A stretch of 64,000 nucleotides of DNA, taken from NCBI GenBank assembly GCA_024516155.1, contig JAJJXM010000051.1, positions 186,001 to 250,000 of the forward strand, given 5' to 3'. Of the stretch, positions 36,027 through 46,575 are shown in pieces. The position numbers and the translations under genes were made by a program. The number at the start of each line of letters is the position of its first letter. Positions within the stretch are counted from its first letter, which is position 1. Under the pieces are notes generated by a model, which did not search any database, had not been told where the DNA came from, and saw only the letters and a list, made by a program, of their open reading frames with translations. Source of the stretch: Pyronema omphalodes. Its lineage: Eukaryota > Ascomycota > Pezizomycetes > Pezizales > Pyronemataceae.

Positions 36027-37129
36027 CAGACCTCCCAGTCGTACAAACCAGTTTAAAATGACGGCCAAAACGGACTGTACGGACTGTTGGAATATGAGAG
36101 CTGTACGGCGACGCAGTTCAGTTTACTGTCAGTAATAAACTGGTTAAACTGTGAAAACCAGTTAACTGAATGCAAGGCTTGGCAAACCAGGTGAACTGTT
36201 TAAAACTGCCAAAACTGGTTTGTCCAGAGGAACTGGTTTATGAAGGGCCAATAAATATTATTCAGTGCATACATAACAAAATTCGATCCTAATTTGGTCC
36301 CCAGAAATAACAACTGACGCCTACGATTGAAGCTGTTGAGCCCCTCAATACCCTCCAGAGTGTCTGCCTGCATCGAATGAAGGTCCGATATAATGATTTT
36401 CTTGCATTCGAAAAACAGCCGCTCGGGCTCGGCGCTCATTGCGGGAATAGACAGCAGTACTTCAACAGCCGTTTTGCAAAGTTTGGGGAACCTGGCCCGC
36501 TGCCGGGGCTCACACCACCACTCAATGGCAGAAGGACCATCCCCAAGTGCTGCCTCCAGTCTCAGCGCACAGTAATCAACATACTCGTCCGGCTGCGTGG
36601 GGCTACCTGTTGCCGTATCTTCAGAGCCTTGTTGGGGTTCTAGCGGGGTATTGAAGCCAGGTGGTATAGAGGAGAGGCCGCTGGTAACGGAACTCATTGT
36701 AGGTGGTTGGAGAGAAATGGCAGTGTAAGATATGGTTGAGTTCTGTAGGTCAAGAGAAAATAGTCTAGGCGAGATATATAGGAGAATCCAGGCCAGCAGA
36801 GGTGCGTTCAAACGAGGTTTCGGTACAATATTTGCATCGGTTTGGCTGTCTATGATCCTCCATGCATGGGTTTGGCTGTTTATTCTTCCGCGCAGTAGTC
36901 AACGAGGTGGTTAAACTGGTTTGTATCTGACAACCAGTAAACTGTTTACCGAGTCAGTTCAATCAGTTCAATCAGTGCACTGCAGTTACCTGGTTCTATG
37001 GGACCCTCAAAACTGAACCAACTGCGTATCCGGGACACGAAAACTGCACCAACTAACTGTGAATTATCAGTTCAGTTTACCTGGTTTACGATTTTACCCG
37101 GTAAACTGGCTATACGGTTGGGAGGTCTG
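36027..37129 (-). mobile_element. Internally deleted hAT-family DNA transposon
   Basis: Ends in imperfect terminal inverted repeats: CAGACCTCCCAGTCGTA at 36027 and the inverted CAGACCTCCCAACCGTA ending at 37129, both followed inward by an A/C-rich stretch and CAGTTT. About 200 bp inside each end are crowded with AACTGGTT, AACCAGTT and CAGTTTAC motifs. Only the C-terminal part of a transposase remains. The 8-bp flanks (ATTCTGGC left, ATATCAAC right) are not a target-site duplication. Confidence 0.85.
36200..36811 (-). pseudogene. hAT transposase remnant (C-terminal dimerisation domain only)
   Basis: Open for about 203 codons. A disordered Ser/Pro/Gln N-terminal stretch is followed by the hAT dimerisation signature: a WW pair, FPKLCKTAVEVLLSIPAMS, AEPERLFFECKKIIISD and a final helix before RRR. 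The DDE catalytic core and BED finger of a complete transposase (usually 600-800 residues) are absent, so it cannot be active alone. It may be the last exon of a deleted gene. The last residues read into subterminal repeat sequence. Confidence 0.85.
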
Positions 37130-39902
37130 ATATCAACGGAGACTATAGTTCACTATAGCTATGGATGTATGCACTGACGCTTGACATACACTCATATCAC
37201 AGACAATCATATTTGGTTTCATAGCTCCTGCAAATACGTCATTACAAGAACTCAATATACGTTGAAAGCATCAGACGCCAGTTATAATCCGCAAAACGCA
37301 AAACGCAAAATGCAAAAAAAAGAAAAAAAAGAAAGAAAAAAAGAAAAAAGCAAATATGAAAAAAAAAGCAAAACGCAAAAAGCAAATATAACAAAAAACA
37401 AATATGAAAAAAAGCAAAACGCAAAAATTAGCATCCAGTACCCATCATCCAGCACGTACAGTATCGCCATATCGCCAACCGACATCCCATTACCATTACC
37501 GTCTCCAGTATCCACTATCCAGCTATCCCACTACCCGCAAGAAAAGAAAAAAAAAGCTCAAAAAAGTATAAAAACCCGCCCAAAATCCATCCACACCAAT
37601 CCAGCAAAGTCTATCGCAGTCTCCTCAGTTCTCCCGGATTCTTAGGTAATCAGCTACAAAAGATATGAATTAATTATTCTTAAAATTTTATATTAAGATA
37701 TTATAATAACGAAAGAAGAAAAGGAAAGAAGCCAAGACAGGGAAAACTGTTAATAATGAATTTACCGCAAAGCAGAAAGGAAGAACTATTTTTGATTTTA
37801 GGGATTAAAAGGGCTCATTTATTTGGATCTCAGATGGGTATTGAGTTGCGGGATTGGGGGTTAGTTGATGGTGATCATCTATCATCACGATCCACCAGAT
37901 CCCAAAAGATGAATCAAGGCCAGTGAAAAGATGTTACGGAGGTTAATAAATATACGATCCAAAAACCATGGCGGCATAAACAGAATCCGTAATTCAATAT
38001 TATTTTGCTATTCAATACTTCATCGTGTCATCATCATAAAATTAGTCTAACAAATTAAGACATCTGGGTTCGAAAACCAGCCCTCTTCAATCATACAATC
38101 AAAAACCCATCTTCTCATCTCCTTTGGATAATTTGATATTGACAGCTCCCCTGTCCCAGGCCCTTTTGGGTTCACAGCAAATAAAAAAACATATAAAAAA
38201 ATAGCAAAAGTAAAACACCAGCTACCAAAGTAATTCCATAAAAAAATAATGAATGATGAGCCCCCAAAACACCGTAAAATAAAATAAAATAAACACTAAC
38301 ATGAATCAATAATGGTAGTCGATTCCTATCTATTGTCGATGTTTAACTGGGATGCCGAGCGAATGAGGGGATTGAGCTGGGCTTTGCTGAATTGTCAGAC
38401 TTTGTCGATCTTTGTCGGGTGTTTCCAAGCTAAAAGTAGACCCTCTTCGCATTCTGAATCAAACACGCCTTAGGACAATAAGGACATTTGAGTAACCCGA
38501 GTTCATTCTTGGGTAATTTCTGCAGCGATTCCATAGCGATCACGTGGCCGCATGTAAGCAGCATAGGAGGGTTCTTTTCATCGGTTTGCTCTTTTGACAC
38601 AGGGCAAACAAAGGTGGGATGGAAACGGTAGTTTGGAGGAAGAGGGACTTCGACCTGAGGAAATATTCATTAGATCACTCAGTCAAAACATATCGAAGGG
38701 GAGCACTTACTGGGACCTCATGCGAGGAGGACCACTCAGTCTTCTTGTCCTTCATGATACTTCTCATCTTCAAAAGAGTTGGTAAAGCAATAGCACCGGC
38801 TGTTGCTGCAATGTACAGAGGTGAATCTGCACTCAAACCTCTAAGCGAGCAGAACTCCCCCATGAACACATACGCTACATCATCCCACTGCTTTCCCGGA
38901 TCTTCGAATGGAGCTCCAAAGAATTGTCTCGGCATGTTCTCTCCGAATGCGTATCCACACATCAGCTTGGAAATTTCCTTCCAATGCTGCGTAAACGGCG
39001 AGAGGTGAATCCGAGCATATTGCAGGGCCTCCAGTCTTCCCGAGCCCCCGTTTGCTCCTCTGGTGAATAACCAAATAAACTGTAGTCTATGTAGTTGGAA
39101 GAGTAGCGTTGAACCGCGTTGATCCAGTTCGCTGGCATGTGCCTCTGCCCATTTGATCGCTGGACCGATGTCTTTATGCATCCGCATTGCTGATACGATT
39201 TTGTACATCACTACAAAACCCTCCTTCAGATCACTATTAGCACCGAGGATGCTAACCCCAGCCTCCTTTTCGAAGGTTTCCGCAACTTCAAATTCTCCCT
39301 CCCGGATTAGGTGCATTCCAATGGCCGTATCGATTAGTTCTTTGTCGATCTGTCCAAACACATCGTAATCGGTGTCAGTTAACGACGCGGAGAGTTTAAA
39401 TTTCTTTGTTATCTTATCAGCAATGTAAAAAGTAGACAGAGGCCTTCGATACATACCTTGTTCAATGTTTTATCGAATCTGTTCATGCCAGTGTATATTT
39501 CTTTGTGATCCAAATGGACCTTCTCCAACTGCTTGGGTATGGACTGTGCCAAACCCGCCATGGTAGCCAAATGCTTCGAAGGATCTGTTACTATTGCGTC
39601 GGAAAAGCCCCGAAGAATGGAAAGAGAAACAGACCTTGCGTGATAGTGTTCCGAGCAGCTTCAAGCTGCTTGATGCATACATCAATATCGGCGGAAACCT
39701 TCATAAGATTGGACTTTCCAGTCAACTTGTCGAGCTCGGCATGAATACTGTCCATTTTAGCAGTAGGTTTGTATGGCGAGTGTGTCGGATACGAGGAAGC
39801 TGATAAAGCACGAAGGGTTGGAGCGAGGAAAAGTCAGGAGTCAAAAAGAGGGGAAGATGGAAGTGGAGATACCAGTGAATGAATTGGATAAAGAACAAGT
39901 AT
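37130..39902 (-). repeat. Right arm of the large inverted repeat carrying RMD5 copy C
   Basis: Inverted partner of 32146-34887. It begins directly at the hAT end with ATATCAAC and ends at ATAAAGAACAAGTAT, next to the foldback element. The 3' tail part (37130-38429) is non-coding and A-rich. Confidence 0.9.
38430..39755 (-). CDS. RMD5: RMD5/GID2-type RING E3 subunit of the GID/CTLH complex, copy C
   Basis: Exons 39755-39635, 39584-39457, 39412-38711 and 38654-38430 give 391 residues, intact. Exon lengths equal those of copies A and B (121, 128, 702, 225 nt). Zinc-binding and CTLH/CRA features are as in copy B. A longer open frame that reads through intron 2 upstream of exon 3 is an artefact: the spliced form matches the other copies. 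Upstream, only about 147 bp of RMD5-linked sequence remain before the foldback element at 39904, so its promoter must differ from those of A and B. Confidence 0.9.
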
Positions 39903-39903
39903 A

Positions 39904-41280
39904 GGAAAGAGGATGGGTTAGGTTGGGTTTGTGTTGAAGTTCCAGCGGATACGGGGGGTTATTGAGGACTGAGAGGAGGTTGCGGGGGTTTGTTTTTTTT
40001 ATTTTGAGGGATGGGTTGTTAGTTGTTGGTTGTTGTTTAGAAGCATTGGAGATTGATATTGCGGGGGATGCCAGAATGAATGGGATTTGACTGTAGATCC
40101 CAAATTGCAGCACCGTTTTCTATTCGAGATTGTATAATAGCTATCATAATCGCTTCCGTATGATGTGAGGCATATCACTGAGGTTTGGGCTCGGATGCTT
40201 TCTTAAGGTATGTAGAGAGGGCCTCGGGGTTTGATACTTTGTTTTTCTAGCCATCCGGGGCGGCACATAGTAGCTCCTCGGAGACAAGATGCTTTCCTGT
40301 GTGCTGTGCTGGTCCTGCGAAGAGGAACGAGGGTAGTATGGGTTTGGTTTAATTTTCTAGTTTCAAGTTTGGACTTTGGAATTTCGGGTTACCAGTTGTT
40401 GACCTGAGATATGTTTTTTGCAGATTGATGTACTCTTTCCTGTACTACATTCAATGAATTGTATTCCAATCTGTTCATACCCACAAGCAGAAGATATAGA
40501 GATCATTAGGTATATCTCTTATAGGGTTTTGAGTTATCATTCAACCCCAGAGATATTGCATTGTATATATACTTCCAATAACCCATCCATATACACACCA
40601 CACCTATCATTCCCTATAACCAAAAAATTCGATCAAGCTACGTGACATACTGACATCAACTGGCGTATCATGCAAGCAAACCGAAGGTAAGGTCGGGTCC
40701 TAACCACTGTTCAACCATACCCCATCACTCGTAACATGCCATCATATCTCACCCAGTTAACATATTTCTGTGATGCATTTATAGTTTTCCATAGTATTTC
40801 CAGTTCTGTATCCCATCATACCCGATGTTTCTGCTTTGCCTAAGGGCAGAGAACGAGATCGAAATTCGATGATCGGTTTGGTAGTTGTGTAATGAAGTTT
40901 AGTGTTTAGTTAAATTTAATCTTAACCAAACAGTCGACCGTACACAGTTCGAGACATCCAAGGCCTTCAAGATCTACACGGAATAAAACAGCCTATGTTG
41001 CTATCCCCATGACTAAGATTACTTATGATCCAAAGATAGCTGAGAGTCTACCATCAGCCACTGTATTCTTGAAAGTAGGTAACGCTATCCGTGGTATCTG
41101 AATTGGGGGGGGGATATCAATTTCTGGCATCCCCCCGCAATATCAATCTCCAATGCTTCTAAACAACAACCAAACCCATTCCTCAAAATAAAAAAACAAA
41201 CCCCCGCAACCTCCTCTCAGTCCTCAATAACCCCCCGTATCCGCTGGAACTTCAAAACAAACCCAACCCATCCTCTTTCC
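39904..41280. mobile_element. Foldback-type element with long terminal inverted repeats
   Basis: The left repeat 39904-40076 and right repeat 41122-41280 are inverted copies of each other, nearly identical apart from small indels. Both start GGAAAGAGGATGGGTT outside and end with GATATTGCGGGGG-ATGCCAGAA inside. The interior of about 1.05 kb has no long reading frame, so the element is non-autonomous. No clear target-site duplication was found (left flank AAGTATA, right flank CTCTTCA). Related interiors lie at 34888-36026 and 31615-31720. Confidence 0.75.
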
Positions 41281-41510
41281 CTCTTCAACACCACATCGCA
41301 GCCTTCCCCCCCATGATCCCAATAAAACCTCTTCTCCCCAACCAGCTACACTTACTCCCACCATCTCCACTATCTCAACCATCTCAACCATCTCCACCAC
41401 CTGAACCATCTCCACCACCTGAACAACCATCGAACATCCCACTTTTTGTAACCCCACACAACACCATACAATTAATTATGTGCCAAATAGTTTACCACCT
41501 AATATAACAA
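41281..41510. other. Spacer between the foldback element and tRNA-Val
   Basis: Contains a CCATCTCCACCACCTGAA-type short tandem repeat at about 41360-41430. No gene. Confidence 0.5.
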
Positions 41511-41592
41511 GGTCGTATGGTGTAGTGGTTATCACGTTTCCTTTACAATCGCTGAACGGAAAAGGCCGCAGGTTCAATCCCTGCTACGATCA
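41511..41592 (+). tRNA. tRNA-Val (TAC) with a 9-nt intron
   Basis: The acceptor pairs GGTCGTA with TACGATC plus discriminator A. The A box is TGGTGTAGTGGTTATCA, and the T arm is GCAGG-TTCAATC-CCTGC. The anticodon stem TTTCC/GGAAA encloses TTTACA, 9 extra nt and one base, giving anticodon TAC and a 73-nt mature tRNA. T-rich stop sequence follows. Confidence 0.93.
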
Positions 41593-42399
41593 CTTTTTGC
41601 CATCTTTTTCTGAAGGTCCATACTCATACCGAAACTCTATCTATTGCACCATACATACTATTGACACGCGAGGAGTTTAAGCGTGATGTTGCTTCGAGTG
41701 AGCTAAAGAGCTAGAGATTGGTGCTGGTGCTGGTGCTGGTGTGGATTTTGGATATGGTTGTTTTGTTTTGTTTTGTTGGAGAAGGACTACCTATGTATAC
41801 ATAGCAGGGCTTGAAATACTGAAGTCTTGAATGAGTTGAGGAAGATAGACGTCAGAGGTGATTGATGGTTGGTTTTATGGATAGGACATGTGACCGCAAG
41901 CTGTTTATCGAAGCTTATTACAACTAGAAATCTACACCAGCTGTGCTTGTTGGGAAGCTATGTAGCAAGCAAAAGGTGGGAGGCTATGTACGAGTGCTCG
42001 ATGGTATGGACTTTGTATGCTGCCATAGGGCTGTGATTTCATCGAGCTTGTCAGCGATGGTGATTTCATGGTTTATTTTTAGAGAAACAGCTTCGACGTT
42101 TGCCGAATTAAATGCAAGAGCTGTGCAGTACGCCAGTAACTCCACCGCAAGATGTAGCATTTTTCACCCAAAAGAAACCCAAGAATTTGTATATCGACCA
42201 GAGAGAGCTCCGGCGCGAAGAACGGTTGCTTTTCCAAACTTCTATTACTTCACATGATATAATGCGTGGAACAGAGATTTGGAGAGCATAAATTTCATGC
42301 TGAAAAAGACAACAAAAACACCGGAGAAAGCAAAGCCCGTTTTATTTTATTCTCTCCAAATCCTGAACCCCATCCCAAACCCAGTTTAAAATCAACAAT
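41593..42399. other. Gene-free interval
   Basis: About 0.8 kb with GGTGCT and TTTTG short repeats. The last 100 bp are the RPS11 3' trailer. No gene recognised. Confidence 0.4.
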
Positions 42400-43216
42400 T
42401 TAGAACTTAGCGAAAGACTTGACAGCCTTTCCGGTGCGGGGAAGAACACGGAGGACGTTGAAGCGGACCTGCACAAGTCATTAGTTTCGAAATGTGGTAA
42501 ATATAGATATTCGTAGAGACGTACAGTCTTGGACAAAGGACGGCACTGTCCAACGGTGACGGTGTCACCCTCCTCAACACGGAAAGCAGGGGAAACGTGG
42601 GCGGAGATGTTCTTGTGGCGCTTCTCGTATCTGTTGTACTTGGGGATGTAGTGGAGGTAGTCACGACGGATGACGAGGGTACGGTGCATCTTGGTAGAGA
42701 CGACCTTTCCGGTCAAGATACGTCCACGGATGGAGACGAGTCCAGTGAAGGGGCACTTCTTGTCTGTCGAGCGGAGATCGAATTAGCGAAACGTTCCGTG
42801 TCCAATGTTTCAGTTCTCCCGAGCCCTAATGTTCATTTGTCGATTTCCCAGCGTTCTTCAATCCACACTTCATCAACCAAAACCAGAGCTCCGCCGATTT
42901 CACATTTCGATAACTTGCGATTTTCGATCTTCGGAGAGCTCTCGTTTCAAGTCCCAAGCTCTTCGTTTCCTCCTCTTGCGGCTCGTCCATTTCCTCCTTC
43001 CTTGCCAGAAAAAAATAGCAGAACTTCGAGAGACAAACCGATGTAGGATCCCTCAATGGCGGTCTTGGGGGTCTTGAAACCCAATCCAACATCCTTGTAC
43101 CATCTGCGTCCTCCCTTTCCGACTCTGCGCTTAGCAGAACGGGTCTTCTGGGCGGTGAAGATGTGGGGCTGCTTCTGGAAAGCACGCTCCGACTGGACGG
43201 TAAGTTCGGTGGCCAT
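42400..43216 (-). CDS. RPS11: Ribosomal protein S11 (uS17), 40S subunit
   Basis: Exons 43216-43039, 42763-42525 and 42468-42400 give 161 residues. The protein binds 18S rRNA in the small subunit. The N-terminus [18 protein letters not shown], the [16 protein letters not shown] block and the core [16 protein letters not shown] are characteristic of eukaryotic uS17, as is the ending KAVKSFAKF. Introns have GTTTGT and GTACGT donors. The first intron is about 275 nt, longer than others in the window, a common trait of ribosomal protein genes. Confidence 0.97.
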
Positions 43217-44376
43217 TGTTGCTTCTCGTCGGGTTGTCGTTACGGGAAGGGGGGACGAGGGTATTCGTTTGGGCGCGCGTCGGTGTTGGTCGATAGTCGT
43301 AATCGTGGAATTTGCCCAACCCAGAGCCGTTTGGGGCGTGGCGACCGTGGGATTTGTGGGATTCGCTTAGGACTGCTAAATTGTTAGGGTTTGTGGGTTG
43401 CACCGCCATACTGTGGCTTAGCGCGGCAACACACAAAACTCACTTTTACCCTTGAAACCCAATTTACCCCACTTCAGAAAAAATCGCGGGGGAAATGCTG
43501 CCTCTCCGTGCAACGCTTTTTGGGAACTCAAAATATTTCTCCCTGTAACCACAAGCGAACTTACGAGATAACTTTTTTTTGTATCTCTGGCATCATTTTA
43601 CTCTTTCTTGTGCTTTGATCGGTGTCACCATGTGGTGGCAAGTGTTCCTCTCGGACTTCGCAGCGTTCGCAATGAAGATTGCGGATTAAGGTCGCACGGT
43701 TCCACTTCGACGATGAAAATCTGTTACAAAGGGATTGAGTTCCATCCCATTACGACTGATTCTCATATTCAGTATTTCTACGGGGGTCAACTTTTACTTG
43801 CGCTCCCACCTGTGAAATGTTGTGTGGCTTCGGAGGCGTTCCTGAACCCGCCTGGTTTCACAGCCCACAACAACTGCGAATTCGATTTCCCTGGGCATTC
43901 ACTGATTATTGCTGCAAAATTCATTCAGCATATCGTTCAAGTTCGCACAAAGACAAGTGATACGGGAAGTATAGCTTCGTCTCCACAATGGTCGGCTGAC
44001 AAGGATGGGGTGGGCCCGACAGGCGGGAAACAGGGCCGCCAAACAAAACAACGCTGAAGGCGGACGCCTTGTCAAAACACGCGAAACATGCACAGCGGCA
44101 TTCTGCACTTGGAATCTTCGGCTGCAGCCCAATCACCAATGTCACTAACCCTAGCCCACGAAATACACTTCACGATATCAAAAATAAACACAGCTTTTAG
44201 CATTCTGTCGATTGATGAATAGTCCACATTTTTGTCTCTACCATGTCCTCATCGCATCATCATACTCATAAACTCAGAATAACAAATACCGCCATAATCA
44301 GGGAATAATTTGAACCATAAAGAAAACGCAAAGAAACCCAATTAACCGAATAGAAACAAAACCGAAATTAACTAAC
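43217..44376. other. RPS11 upstream region and GND1 3' region
   Basis: Contains the RPS11 promoter and the GND1 trailer. Short frames have no recognisable similarity. Confidence 0.4.
43384..43393. promoter_or_regulatory. Telobox-like motif in the RPS11 promoter
   Basis: TTAGGGTTTG, about 170 bp upstream of the RPS11 start. A very similar TTAGGGTTTT lies upstream of RPP1. TTAGGG-type boxes bind Tbf1-class factors in ribosomal protein promoters of several fungi. Confidence 0.4.
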
Positions 44377-46575
44377 TTATGCGAGGTAAGTGGAAGCAGA
44401 GACGTTTCCTCCACGTCCGGTCCAGTTGATGTGGATGTCCTTGCCCTCAGGGAGGGAAGCAGAGGCGTGCTCGGGCTTAACACGGAAAGTGTGGGCACCG
44501 AAGTAGTCACGCTGGGCCTGGAGAAGGTTTGCGGGGAGGTCCTTGGTGCGGTATCCGTCGTAGAAGGAGAGAGCAGTGGAGAAGGCGGGGGTGGGGATAC
44601 CAAACTCAACACCCTTGCAGATGGCGCGTCTCCATCCGGCCTGGGCGTTGTGGATGGCGTTCTTGAAGAAGTCGTTGAAGAGAAGGTTCTCGAGGTCGGG
44701 CTCAGCACGGAAAGCCTTGGTGATGTCTCCAAGGAAGACGGAGCGAATGATACATCCTCCACGCCACATGAGGGCAATGGCGGGCATGTTCAACTTCCAG
44801 TTGTACTCCTTAGCGGCCTATTGATAATCGAAAGGTTAGAATGCGGACCATAGTCACTAACACGGAGCGTGGGGGTGTAAAGTGGGGTATGGCGGTTAAT
44901 AAGTGAGGCAGTAGCGGCTTACCTCGCGGAGAAGCATGAATCCCTGAGCGTAAGAGATGATCTTGGATGCGTAGAGAGCCTGCAGATGACATATTAGCCT
45001 AATTCATTTTTGAGGGATTTGCGGAAAATCGGAAAATTATTCCACCATATATCCCCAAAATCGTCATCAGAGTGTACTAACCTGCTCAAGGTCGGCGATG
45101 GCGGCCTCCCTGTCACCGGTGAAAGCAGGGATGGCAGGTCCCTCCAAAATTCCGGAGGCACGGGTGCGCTCAGCCTTGATGGAGGACAAGCAACGGGCGA
45201 AGACAGCCTCTCCGATCAAAGTAACGGGCATACCCAAGTCGAGGGCGTTGATAGCGGTCCACTTTCCGGTTCCCTTCTGTCCAGCAGAGTCGAGGATCTT
45301 CTCAACGAGGGGAGTGTTGTCATCGGGGTCGTTGTACTTCATGATGTCGCGGGTGATCTCGATCAAGAAAGAGTCAAGGACACCGTTGTTCCACTTGGTG
45401 AAAACATCACCAATCTCAGAGTTGGTCATTCCGTATCCGCGCTTCATGATGTCGTAGGCCTCGCAGATCAACTGCATGTCACCGTACTCAATACCGTTGT
45501 GGACCATCTTGACGAAATGTCCAGAACCCTCGTCTCCGACCCAGTCACAGCAGTCCTCACCGTCGGACTTAGCAGAGATGCTCTGGAAGATGTCCTTGAT
45601 GTGGGGCCAGGCCTCCTCGTTTCCTCCGGGCATGATGGAAGGTCCGTAACGGGCTCCCTCCTCTCCTCCGGAAACACCGGCACCGACGAAGCGGATTCCC
45701 TTGGCGGCGAGCTCACGAGTGCGGCGGTTGGAGTCGGGGAAGTGGGAGTTACCACCGTCGATGATGATGTCACCCTCCTCGAGGAAGGGAAGAAGGGCGG
45801 CGATGAAGTCGTCGACGGCCTGACCGGCCTTGACGAGGAGCATGACACGGCGGGGGCGCTTCAACTTGGCGCAAAGGTCCTCGAGGGACTTAGCTCCAAC
45901 GATGGACTTTCCTGGTGGCGGTCAGTAGCTATCCCCGCGATGAGTCAACACTCAGCATACCCTTGGCCTCGTTCTCCAAGAAAGCATCGACCTTAGAAAC
46001 GGTACGGTTGAAAGCAACGACGGTGAATCCGTGGTCAGCAGCGTTGAGGATCAAGTTCTACATATCTATGAGTCATCTAAACTACAAACTCGCTGGAGTT
46101 ATAGAACGTACCTGACCCATGACGGCCAAACCGATAAGACCGAAGTCTGTGAAACCCAACTGTCAGTAATTGTTCCGTACAGCGGAGAATTTCTCCGCGT
46201 TAACTTCACGACGACTGTGGAAGCTGCGTCGCCTTGTTGCGCATCGTCGGAGGATTTCAGAAAAACTAACCGCCACTGCGTTGAGATTGCGCAAGACCGC
46301 CAGTAATGGCAGCCAATCGCGCCCTAGAGTCAGCAAATGATTCTTTAACATAACTTCTTGAATTCCAAAAGTTGAAGCTCCCAGAGCTTTGAATGGTGCC
46401 AGGAACATGACGATGAAGAGGATAGTGAGGCCAGGCACGCGTAAAAGCGAAAACTGCGCGGTAGACGGAGGTGAGGGGAAATTTTTGGCGGGGCAATGTC
46501 ATGACGAAATGGTTGCTTCCACCACCAGGGTGCACTGGAGACTAGCAAAACTTACACTGCAGTGTTCTCGGCCAT
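44377..46575 (-). CDS. GND1: 6-phosphogluconate dehydrogenase, decarboxylating
   Basis: Seven exons: 46575-46556, 46323-46271, 46146-46112, 46057-45961, 45911-45082, 44979-44923 and 44817-44377; 510 residues. The enzyme makes ribulose-5-phosphate, CO2 and NADPH in the cytosolic pentose phosphate pathway. The NADP fold begins FGLIGLAVMGQNLILN. The signature ILDSAGQKGTGKW and the ending NWTGRGGNVSAS are typical. A 53-nt second exon adds about 18 residues (VARLAAITGGLAQSQRSG) before the conserved DFGLIG start. Skipping it breaks the frame, so it seems constitutive unless another start is used. The body of the enzyme is certain; the first two exons are less so. Confidence 0.93.

Noticed and set aside
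36027..37129. An active, autonomous hAT transposon
   Set aside because: Only the dimerisation domain remains; there is no room in 1.1 kb for the catalytic core.
38675..39454. Longer start for RMD5 copy C beginning in what is otherwise intron 2
   Set aside because: The extra N-terminal residues come from intron sequence; spliced exons match copies A and B exactly in length.
43608..44057. Plus-strand open frame of 149 codons between RPS11 and GND1
   Set aside because: No family resemblance; sits in an intergenic region without supporting start or splice context.
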